Shown: positions 1-6,517 of the stretch, piece after piece
Layout: each line of letters starts with the position of its first letter
How positions within the stretch are numbered: position 1 is the stretch's first letter
Assembly: GCA_020852775.1 (NCBI GenBank)
Contig: JADZAD010000060.1
Location: forward strand, 1-6,518
Reading direction: 5' to 3'
DNA from: Anaerolineae bacterium
GTDB lineage: Bacteria > Chloroflexota > Anaerolineae > Aggregatilineales > UBA3940
Length of the DNA: 6,518 bases
Translations under genes and position numbers: made by a program
The notes under the pieces: generated by a model
The model's input: only the letters and a program-made list of their open reading frames with translations
Database searches by the model: none
What the model was told of the DNA's origin: nothing

Positions 1-2598
1 GATCTGCCCGGTCTGCGTATCGACCGTGACCGCGGCGAACTGCGCGGCGAACGGCGGCGGCGACTCTGGCGATACGTAGCTGCCCACACCCATGATCTGG
101 TGCTGCAAGTCGTGGTGCAGTGAGTTCATCCCGATCTCCCGCAGCGTTACTGAGCGCCCGTCCGGGGCCCAGGCGGCGCGGTCACGCAGCTCAATTGCCT
201 GCGGATCGACCACCGCGCCCTGCTTGCCGAACATGCGCGCGGCAACCGCGCGGACCTGCTCGGCGGTGTTCTCCGCTGCTCGCACCACCGCCATCCCGGA
301 GATATACGTTGTGCTGCTGGCATACGCGCCCTTGTCGAACGGCGTGAAGTCGGTATCCGAGGAGTAGGTGATGAAGTCTTCCGGCGGGCAGCCGAGCACT
401 TCGGCGGCCATCTGCGTCAGCACCGTATCTGAACCGGTTCCAAGGTCGGTCGCGCCGACGAGCAGGTTGAACGAGCCATCGTCATTCATCTTGATGCTCG
501 CCGCGCCCATATCGAGGTTAGCGATTGCCGTGCCCTGCATCACCGCGGCCAGCCCGATGCCCCGCCGCAGGTGCGGATTGCCGGGCACGGTGTGCCAGTC
601 CGGGTTATTGAATCGCTGCCCCCACTGGATCGCATCCGCACCGCGCTGGACGCACTCCTCCAGCCCACAGGTGTGGATGTATTCCGGCTTGGCGTCACGC
701 CCTTCACTCCAGATCTTGCTGACAGGGTGCTCATCCCCCTCCTTGAGCGCGTTCTTCAGGCGGAACTCGATCGGGTCGAGGCCGAGTTTGCGCGCGATCA
801 TGTCGATATGAGCGTCAACCGCCCAGAAGCCCTGCGGAACGCCGTAGCCGCGGTACGCCCCGGCGGGTGGCGTATTGGTGTAGACGATCTCGGTTGTGAA
901 CTTGATGTTCGGTGCGTTGTAGAGCGCCATCGACTTGTGCCCGGTGTTCCCGGCGACCGTCATGGCGTGGCTGCCGTAAGCCCCGGTATCTGAAAGCGCG
1001 TACATCTGGTTAGCGACGATTGTGCCATCCTTGTTCACGCCGGTCCTGATCGTCAGGTACATCGGGTGGCGTGAACGGCTCGCGGCGAACTCCTCCTCGC
1101 GGGTGTATTCCAGCCGCACCGGGCGCCCGGTGACGATCGTCAGGTGGGCGCAGATGTCTTCCAGCAGGACTTCCTGCTTCACGCCGAAGCCGCCGCCGAT
1201 ACGCGGCTTGATCACGCGGATGCGCTTCTCCGGCAGGCCCAGCACCGGGGCAAGGATGCGCCGGACGTGGAACGGCACCTGTGTACTGGTGCGGATCACC
1301 AGCCGGTCGTCTTCGTCCCACCACGTCACTACGACGTGGTTCTCGATCGGTGTCTGCTGTACCTTCGGGCTGTAATAAGTGTCTTCAAAGACGTAGTCTG
1401 CCTTCGCAAAGCCCTCTTCGACGTTCCCTAATTCCCATTCAAGGCGGGCAGCAAGGTTACGCGACCGGTCCTCGATGTGCCAGCTTTCCGGCTCATCGTG
1501 CAGCAGCGGCATGCCTGGCTTCATCGACTCACGTGGGTCGAGCACTGTCGGCAGTAATTCGTATTCGACTTCGATCAGGTCAAGTGCCTTGCGGGCGATT
1601 TCCTCGGTTTCCGCGGCGACAGCGGCGACACGGTCACCGACGAAACGCACACGGTTGTCGAGGCTGTAATTGTCGTGAGGGCCCGGCTCCGGGTCAGACT
1701 GCCCGGCGGTGGTATACGGAACGCGCGGCACGTCATGGTGTGTCAGCACGGCATGAACGCCGGGCAGAGCACGCGCCTTACTCACGTCGATATGCCTGAT
1801 CAGCGCGTGGGCATGCGGGCTGAGCAGCAGCTTGCCGACCAGCATCCCACGCTTCTCAATATCATCGGTGAAGGCGGGAAGGCCCTGCACCAGCTTCATC
1901 GCATCGACTTTCTTTTCCGGCTTGCCGACGTACTGGAGCGGCTGCTCACCCACGACGACCATCGTCGGCATTGGCGTGGGCTTGAGCGCGGTGGTCGGGC
2001 CGCCGTCTCCGGCTGTCGTCGGAGGCAGGCCTTCCGCCTCTGGCGATGTACTGCCGTCGAACAGGCCGGCGGGTGCGGGGATCGCGCCTTCTTCCTGCAC
2101 TGGCGGGACGTTCTCACCGCGCAGTATCGCAGCGGCACGCATCACCGCCTGCACGGGCTTGAGATAGCCTGTGCAGCGGCACAGCACCCCGGTCAGGGCT
2201 TCGCGCACCTCTGTCTCAGTGGGGTTCGGATTCTGGTCAAGCAGCGCCTTGGAGGCAAGAATCATCGCGGGCGTACAGTATCCGCACTGTATCGCGCCGG
2301 TCTCGACAAAGGCAGTCTGCAACGGATGCAGCGGGGCACTGCCACGCCAGCCACGCTGCTGCTGTCCGCCAATCCCCTCGATGGTGGTGACTGACTTGCC
2401 TTCCGCCTGCGCCGCTAACATAACGCCGCTGTTGACCGGCACCCCATCGAGCAGGACGGTATCGGCGCCGGATACCCCGGTTTCGTCACCGAACTTCACT
2501 CCGAAGTACCCGTTGGCACGCAGAACCGCCAGCAGCGATTGGCTCGGCGTGGCCTCAAAACTGACTTCTCTGTCGTTCAAGCGGAAGTTTACGATCAT
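1..2598 (-). CDS. Fused [2Fe-2S]/molybdopterin-binding subunit of a xanthine dehydrogenase-family hydroxylase (XdhD-like), C-terminus outside the window
   Basis: I read this frame directly; it is open from ATG 2598 to position 1 (866 codons) and continues leftward. The start is supported by AGGAGA seven bases upstream. Residues 1-75 are a plant-ferredoxin-like domain (VLLDGVPVNS, TTIEGI) in which all four cluster cysteines are replaced (D38, S43, D46, G58). Residues 85-160 form the helical second [2Fe-2S] domain with intact CGYC (105-108) and CRC (140-142). A Pro/Ala-rich linker (about 160-217) leads to the molybdopterin domain: SPHAHA (260-265), GDRVAAV (321-327), TSTQ with Q440, GGGFGVKQ (468-475), AYRGYG with R583, GATDLGTG (715-722) and DKGAYASS (755-762). 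These match Moco contacts of xanthine dehydrogenases and aldehyde oxidoreductases. The catalytic Glu near the C-terminus lies outside. Cytoplasmic (no signal peptide); it should pair with the FAD subunit encoded at 5663-6517. The overall sequence recalls E. coli XdhD from memory; the substrate (purine, aldehyde or another heterocycle) cannot be read from it. Confidence 0.95.
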   Translation of the reverse strand, partial: MIVNFRLNDREVSFEATPSQSLLAVLRANGYFGVKFGDETGVSGADTVLLDGVPVNSGVMLAAQAEGKSVTTIEGIGGQQQRGWRGSAPLHPLQTAFVETGAIQCGYCTPAMILASKALLDQNPNPTETEVREALTGVLCRCTGYLKPVQAVMRAAAILRGENVPPVQEEGAIPAPAGLFDGSTSPEAEGLPPTTAGDGGPTTALKPTPMPTMVVVGEQPLQYVGKPEKKVDAMKLVQGLPAFTDDIEKRGMLVGKLLLSPHAHALIRHIDVSKARALPGVHAVLTHHDVPRVPYTTAGQSDPEPGPHDNYSLDNRVRFVGDRVAAVAAETEEIARKALDLIEVEYELLPTVLDPRESMKPGMPLLHDEPESWHIEDRSRNLAARLEWELGNVEEGFAKADYVFEDTYYSPKVQQTPIENHVVVTWWDEDDRLVIRTSTQVPFHVRRILAPVLGLPEKRIRVIKPRIGGGFGVKQEVLLEDICAHLTIVTGRPVRLEYTREEEFAASRSRHPMYLTIRTGVNKDGTIVANQMYALSDTGAYGSHAMTVAGNTGHKSMALYNAPNIKFTTEIVYTNTPPAGAYRGYGVPQGFWAVDAHIDMIARKLGLDPIEFRLKNALKEGDEHPVSKIWSEGRDAKPEYIHTCGLEECVQRGADAIQWGQRFNNPDWHTVPGNPHLRRGIGLAAVMQGTAIANLDMGAASIKMNDDGSFNLLVGATDLGTGSDTVLTQMAAEVLGCPPEDFITYSSDTDFTPFDKGAYASSTTYISGMAVVRAAENTAEQVRAVAARMFGKQGAVVDPQAIELRDRAAWAPDGRSVTLREIGMNSLHHDLQHQIMGVGSYVSPESPPPFAAQFAAVTVDTQTGQI

Positions 2599-2605
2599 CG
2601 CTCAG

Positions 2606-2611
2606 TCTCCT
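2606..2611 (-). promoter_or_regulatory. Ribosome binding site of the Fe-S/Mo subunit gene
   Basis: On the minus strand the sequence AGGAGA ends seven bases before the ATG at 2598. This near-consensus Shine-Dalgarno at good spacing fixes the start codon. The resulting N-terminus (MIVNFRLNDREVSF) also matches the usual beginning of this domain family. Confidence 0.8.
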
Positions 2612-2653
2612 GTGCGGTGAGGGGGATGAAAAGGCCCGGACGTTACCTGAAGC

Positions 2654-2728
2654 GACCGTTTATCTGCGACCGTGGGTCTGCCCCTCCGGCTGCGGGATTT
2701 GCACGGTTGATTCGGCACGAGGACGGTC
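2654..2728 (-). promoter_or_regulatory. Possible structured mRNA leader with nested inverted repeats
   Basis: Within the predicted 5' leader, GACCGT (2728-2723) is complementary to ACGGTC (2659-2654). Inside that, ACCGTG (2707-2702) is complementary to CACGGT (2674-2669). Inside that again, TCCC (2697-2694) can pair with GGGG (2684-2681, with one U-G pair). The two 3' arms belong to an 8-bp direct repeat, ACGGTCGC, at 2673-2666 and 2659-2652, so alternative pairings are possible. The stems are short and could be chance in GC-rich DNA. I recognise no known riboswitch class here. Confidence 0.25.
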
Positions 2729-2745
2729 TGACGTTGAAGGCCTGT

Positions 2746-2774
2746 AGTGTACGCGACCCACAGCCGGCTTACAA
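2746..2774 (-). promoter_or_regulatory. Candidate sigma70-type promoter for the Fe-S/Mo subunit gene
   Basis: On the minus strand TTGTAA (2774-2769) and TACACT (2751-2746) are separated by exactly 17 bases. Each matches four of six consensus positions (TTGACA, TATAAT). It lies in the intergenic gap and would give a start of transcription near 2739-2740 and a leader of about 140 nt. The spacer contains the perfect 8-bp palindrome AGCCGGCT (2762-2769), which overlaps the -35 edge. The call rests on sequence match alone, and the sigma factor usage of this organism is unknown. Confidence 0.45.
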
Positions 2775-2806
2775 CTGCGCCGGTCACTGGCCGCTGCACC
2801 CACAGC
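2756..2806. repeat. 9-bp direct repeat pair flanking the -35 of the candidate promoter
   Basis: ACCCACAGC (plus strand) occurs at 2756-2764, inside the -10/-35 spacer, and again at 2798-2806, upstream of the -35. The two starts are 42 bases apart, about four helical turns, which would place both on one face of the DNA. This is the arrangement expected of a paired regulator site, but two copies of a 9-mer are weak evidence on their own. Confidence 0.25.
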
Positions 2807-2825
2807 TAATTCTATTCTATCCTGT

Positions 2826-5660
2826 TTAGGGCGGCTGATCATTACGCTGTTCAGCTGACAGGACGGTAATCGACACGGGCAGGGCGAAGGCGTCGCCATC
2901 GTTACTCAACGGCAGGCGCGCCAGCGTCTCACCGTGATACAGGCCAACGACGATTACCGCCGGGCCGCTGTATGTCTCCCTGAAGCTGATCGGGTGTGCG
3001 TCAACGATGTACTCTCCCGCCAGCCAGCCGCTCACCGGACGCTCACCGTAAGCGGGGACGCTGTCATGCTGTGCGACCAGTTGCCCGTCCACACTCAGAA
3101 TCTGCGTGAAGACCTTGAGGTCATCCTCCGGTGTCCCATCCGCCAGCGCCTGCCAGTAAAGCGTCAGGACGGGGGTATCACTGCTGGTCAGAGGATCAGG
3201 CGCATCAAGACGATAGCCGGCCAGCCTGATGGCGTTGCCGAACTGCACATCCAGCGGATCCTCAATCTCTGGCGGCGTCATCAGCCGAGTAAACCCCTGT
3301 ATCTCAACGCTGCCCAGCACCAGCCGTTCCCGGTCATGAAGCAGTACGACCTCAGCCAGCCCCGGCTGTGCGTCCTGGTTGAGGGGGATGGCTCGCAGGT
3401 CGATCCAGGATGTGGAAGCGGCAGGTGTGCGCCCATCCAGCGGCGGCCCCGCACTCTCTCCGATGACCGTACCACCCTGCTCGATGCGGATCGAGGTACG
3501 TTCCCAGTTGATTGAGGTGGCGGACGTATTCCATTCCAGCGCCACCCGGAGGGCGCTGCCCGGCGTGGCAATCGGCCAGCCGAGGGCGAACCCACTTACC
3601 GGGCCACTCCCGACCGGTTTGAATTCTATTGGGGCCTGCTCAGATGCGTACATCCAACCTGTCGCGGCCTCACCGGGCAGTACCGTAGCCAGCAGCGCCG
3701 TCTGCCCCGCAGGGGCCCCGGCCGTGTCGAGGAGGTCGAGCGGCTGCCCGCTGGCTGTATCAACCAGTGTAAGTGTCAATTCAGCCTCAATCGGTGGGGT
3801 TCCGGGCTGCAGCGGTAGGACGTAATAGCCCGTTGTCTCGCCGGGCCCGTCCCACCCGGCGGTTGGTTCGCCGCGGGTATCACGGATCGGCAGGGCTTCT
3901 CTGCTCAGCTCCCAGCCGGTGACCGGGTCAACCAGCCGGATAATCGCCGAAGTGTTCTGCGTGGGTTGGGTGGTTGACTGCCATCGGATCGCTATCGTGA
4001 TGGAGTCTCCACTCATCACGGAAAGGCCGGTGGCGCGCATTGCACCCCCGTTCAGGTCGATCGGCTCGAACGGGGCTGATGCCGGCTCGGCATTCACATC
4101 CATTTCGTAGATGCTGACGGTATAGCCCTCCACTGCATGGCTGCTGCTGTAATGCCCGTAGCGCTCCAGGTAGAATGGAATGATACCACGCTGGTCACTA
4201 CGCTCGGTGAAGAAGCGGATCACACCAACGTTCTTCTTGCCAGCGATGAAGTCAATGAGCGCTTCCGGTGGGTTTGTGTGCTCATCCAGCCCGGCGGCGA
4301 AGAACGCCGCCTCCCCTGTATCGTAATAACGCAGCGCGAAATCGGACGGATCCGGCGCAACCAGCCCATCCCCTGCATCCAGTGTTTCACGGGCGAACCG
4401 TGCCGCTTCTCCGACCGGGTAATGCCGGTAGCCGATCAGCCTGCCTGTGTACAGATTCCCCAGGTTGAACGCTGACAGCCCCAGCAAACAGGTACTGAGC
4501 AGCGCTGCCCCCACCCGCGCCAGCCCCCCGGCCTGCCAGTTCCGCGTGATGATAGAAGCGAGCACGGCGTAAAGTGGCCCGGTGGCAAAGAGCAGGTAGC
4601 GTGGGTGCAGGATCGGCGTGAAAGACCAGTACAGCAGCGAGATTCCCGTGCTGAAAGCGATGAACCATACGAAGTCGGCTGTGGTGCGCGTCTCTCTCCG
4701 GGGGCTCACCCCCGGTCGAAGCGTGTACGCGAGGCCCACACCCAGCAGGCTCAATACCCCCAGCGAGAACCAGCGCAGCGGCAACATCGCCTGATCGTGC
4801 GCCCACGGGATGCCCATCCACTGCGCCCAGACCGCGTTCAGAATATAGCGTGTCTCCAACTGCGTAAAGATGCTGCCCCCTGCCCCCGTGCGTGCGATAT
4901 AGCCGGGCAGCGCCGGGGCGATGACCGCCAGCGTCGCCAACTGGCTCAGTACCCAGTTACGCAACCAGAGCAGGGTAATCCGGCGTTCCGGCTGGCGGAA
5001 GGTGCGCAGCCAGAGCAGCCCGGCCCACAGGTTGACAGCCACCATTCCAAAGGCCAGGAAGCTGTGTGTATAGAGCGCCAGTGCTTCACCGGTAGCGAGC
5101 CGCAGCCACGCCCGGCGAGCTTCCGGATGCTCCCCACCGCGCTGCTGAATCTCTACCAGCGCATCGCTGATGATCAGTAGCAGCAAAGGCGTAACGGCAT
5201 ACTGGCGTACTTCCTGTGCGTAAAACATCCATGCCGGGGCAGTCACGCCGATCAGCAGCGCTACCGCCGCGGTAGCCCTGCCGTAGGCGCGATACGCCAG
5301 TCGCCCGAGATAAGCGGCACTGAGCAGGCTGAAGATCAGGCTGAGGAAGCGCAGCGCGAATGGTGTCTGCCCGGCGGCGGACATCCACAGGTTGAGGGTA
5401 ATCGGGTAGAACGGGTCTCCGACCGCGCCACTCCACTCCGCCATGCCGCGCGCCACGCCCTCAAACAGCGGCATAGCGGCAAACCACCAGGAGTGAGCCT
5501 CATCCCACCAGATGTCTTTCCCGCCGAGGTTAATCAGCCGCAGGGCGAAGCCAAGCAGCAGCCCGGCAGTCAGGAGGGCTTGCCAGGCAAAACGGCGCGC
5601 CCCCCGTGCGAGAGGCGCGCCCCTGTATCCCGACTGACTGCGATGATCTGCGGGTGCCAT
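2826..5660 (-). CDS. GT-C fold glycosyltransferase (family 39-like) with three C-terminal beta-sandwich-like modules
   Basis: A 944-aa polytopic membrane protein, probably transferring a sugar from a polyprenyl-phosphate donor to an acceptor outside the cytoplasmic membrane. A short basic N-terminus precedes the first membrane segment (about 27-44). The first outer loop carries WWDEA with D53-E54, the acidic pair typical of GT-C enzymes. YAQEVRQYA (147-155) and HPRYLLF (352-358) match conserved stretches of the PMT_2/ArnT type. I count about ten membrane segments up to residue 400. Residues 405-520 form a soluble linker domain, then three related modules follow (about 530-660, 676-790, 801-935), with tryptophans W560, W710 and W836 in equivalent strands. 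The start ATG is two bases after the stop of the FAD subunit gene, with no separate Shine-Dalgarno at normal distance, which suggests translational coupling. Family members are usually about 450-650 aa, so the tail is an extension. Acceptor and sugar are unknown. Confidence 0.88.
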   Translation of the reverse strand: MAPADHRSQSGYRGAPLARGARRFAWQALLTAGLLLGFALRLINLGGKDIWWDEAHSWWFAAMPLFEGVARGMAEWSGAVGDPFYPITLNLWMSAAGQTPFALRFLSLIFSLLSAAYLGRLAYRAYGRATAAVALLIGVTAPAWMFYAQEVRQYAVTPLLLLIISDALVEIQQRGGEHPEARRAWLRLATGEALALYTHSFLAFGMVAVNLWAGLLWLRTFRQPERRITLLWLRNWVLSQLATLAVIAPALPGYIARTGAGGSIFTQLETRYILNAVWAQWMGIPWAHDQAMLPLRWFSLGVLSLLGVGLAYTLRPGVSPRRETRTTADFVWFIAFSTGISLLYWSFTPILHPRYLLFATGPLYAVLASIITRNWQAGGLARVGAALLSTCLLGLSAFNLGNLYTGRLIGYRHYPVGEAARFARETLDAGDGLVAPDPSDFALRYYDTGEAAFFAAGLDEHTNPPEALIDFIAGKKNVGVIRFFTERSDQRGIIPFYLERYGHYSSSHAVEGYTVSIYEMDVNAEPASAPFEPIDLNGGAMRATGLSVMSGDSITIAIRWQSTTQPTQNTSAIIRLVDPVTGWELSREALPIRDTRGEPTAGWDGPGETTGYYVLPLQPGTPPIEAELTLTLVDTASGQPLDLLDTAGAPAGQTALLATVLPGEAATGWMYASEQAPIEFKPVGSGPVSGFALGWPIATPGSALRVALEWNTSATSINWERTSIRIEQGGTVIGESAGPPLDGRTPAASTSWIDLRAIPLNQDAQPGLAEVVLLHDRERLVLGSVEIQGFTRLMTPPEIEDPLDVQFGNAIRLAGYRLDAPDPLTSSDTPVLTLYWQALADGTPEDDLKVFTQILSVDGQLVAQHDSVPAYGERPVSGWLAGEYIVDAHPISFRETYSGPAVIVVGLYHGETLARLPLSNDGDAFALPVSITVLSAEQRNDQPP

Positions 5661-5662
5661 CC

Positions 5663-6517
5663 CTACGCGACGTCGATGCCGGCGTTCCTCAATGCGCTTT
5701 CGAGGGCACGGGCGGCCAGTACCGGTGCGATTCCCTTGCGGTATGTCGCGCTGCCCAGGAAGTCATCCTGGAACGCGGCTTCCGGTGTACGCGCATCGAC
5801 CACAGCCTCGCTGACCTTCGCGATATAGGCGGGGACTTCCGATATCGGGATCACCTGGCCGACCACGATCAGATCGTGCTGCAGGCCTCCTACCGCGGTA
5901 AAGGTAGGTACATCACCATTCTCGCGCTGATAGGTCACCGAGGCCGCTGACACAATCGGCTGGTCTGCGGGGGTGCGCCCGGCCTGTGCATAGCCGCCGT
6001 GGACGGCACCCCCGGGGAGGTTGATCGAGACGGCCGTGATGATCTGCCCCTTCAGGCCCTGTACCCGCACTTCCTTGGTAACATCCGGCCAGTAGGGCAC
6101 TTCACCGGAGCGCTGGTAGATTCTGACCCGCGCCAGCAGTGCTGCCAGCACAACGCTTAACGGCGAGTGAACCGCACCACCGGCGAGCAGCCCACCGATT
6201 GTTGCCATATTGCGGATGTTCAGCCCGGCAGTTCGCCGGGCGGCATCCGCCAGCAGCCCGTCAGCAATATCACCGAGCTGCTCGACCAGCGTCTGCAATC
6301 TGACGGTTGCACCGATGTGCAGCAGTTCACTTTCCCGCTCGATGAAGCCAAGGCCCAGATCAGCAAGGTCAACCACCGCTTCGATGCGGGATGACGCGGA
6401 GCCCATCACACCAACGCCTCCGGCTACGGCGACGGTATACACCTCTTTACGCTGGAGCAGCCGCGTGGCTTCGTCCAGGTCTGCCGGGCGGTGATATTCG
6501 CGGAGGTTATGCAGCAT
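5663..6517 (-). CDS. FAD-binding subunit of a molybdenum hydroxylase (CoxM/XdhB type)
   Basis: A 284-aa protein of normal length for the family (about 270-300). It starts ATG at 6517, one base from the window edge; MLHNLREYHRPADLDEA fits the usual family beginning, so this is probably the true start. The N-terminal FAD-binding domain has AGGVGVMG (32-39), the position of the usual AGGQSL flavin loop, and IRNMATIGG (101-109), the usual RN-x-ATIGG loop. The ADPAADL stretch that normally follows is replaced by GGAVHSPLSVVL (113-124). The C-terminal domain (about 172-282) contains RTPADQPIVSAA (181-192) and LGSATYRKG (254-262), typical of CO dehydrogenase FAD-protein C-terminal domains. It would accept electrons from the Fe-S/Mo subunit and pass them to an acceptor such as NAD+ or a quinone; no NAD-site residue could be assigned. 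Its stop is two bases from the glycosyltransferase start. Confidence 0.93.
   Translation of the reverse strand: MLHNLREYHRPADLDEATRLLQRKEVYTVAVAGGVGVMGSASSRIEAVVDLADLGLGFIERESELLHIGATVRLQTLVEQLGDIADGLLADAARRTAGLNIRNMATIGGLLAGGAVHSPLSVVLAALLARVRIYQRSGEVPYWPDVTKEVRVQGLKGQIITAVSINLPGGAVHGGYAQAGRTPADQPIVSAASVTYQRENGDVPTFTAVGGLQHDLIVVGQVIPISEVPAYIAKVSEAVVDARTPEAAFQDDFLGSATYRKGIAPVLAARALESALRNAGIDVA

Larger units (their letters stand above)
2599..2825. other. Intergenic region between the glycosyltransferase and Fe-S/Mo subunit genes
   Basis: This 227-bp gap is the only non-coding stretch in the window. Read on the minus strand it holds, in order: an AT-rich patch just after the glycosyltransferase stop (GATAGAATAGAATTAG), a candidate -35/-10 promoter, a leader of about 140 nt with inverted and direct repeats, and a ribosome binding site. 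I see no GC stem followed by a T-run, so no intrinsic terminator for the glycosyltransferase gene is evident. Some read-through into the Fe-S/Mo gene is therefore possible. Short open frames crossing the gap show no recognisable protein. Confidence 0.7.

Noticed and set aside
1675..2394. Plus-strand open frame of 239 codons, and others opposite the Mo subunit gene (368-811, 571-993, 1281-1799)
   Set aside because: They lie antisense to a strongly recognisable molybdopterin protein. Their translations are rich in Arg, His, Cys and Pro without recognisable motifs, typical of shadow frames in GC-rich DNA.
2425..2487. Pseudogene or sequencing error as explanation for the missing cysteines
   Set aside because: Four separate codons at exactly the ligand positions are changed within an otherwise intact 866-codon frame; random decay or read error would not single these out.
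2675..2707. Cobalamin-riboswitch-like string GTGCAAATCCCGCAGCC in the leader
   Set aside because: It resembles the GUGnAAnUCC core, but I find no B12-box or other conserved elements around it, and the gene is not a typical B12-regulated one.
2775..2825. Possible intrinsic terminator after the glycosyltransferase gene
   Set aside because: Only weak GC pairings (for example CCGGC/GCCGG with a 10-base loop) and no following T-run on the minus strand.
2539..2829. Short open frames crossing the intergenic gap (2539-2829 plus, 2602-2799 minus, 2660-2899 minus)
   Set aside because: They overlap coding sequence, the candidate promoter or the leader, have no good ribosome site that I can see, and resemble no known small protein.
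4605..5180. Plus-strand open frames opposite the glycosyltransferase gene (2934-3515, 4605-5180)
   Set aside because: Low-complexity Arg/Gln/Pro-rich translations with no domain signal; the minus-strand frame is clearly the coding one.
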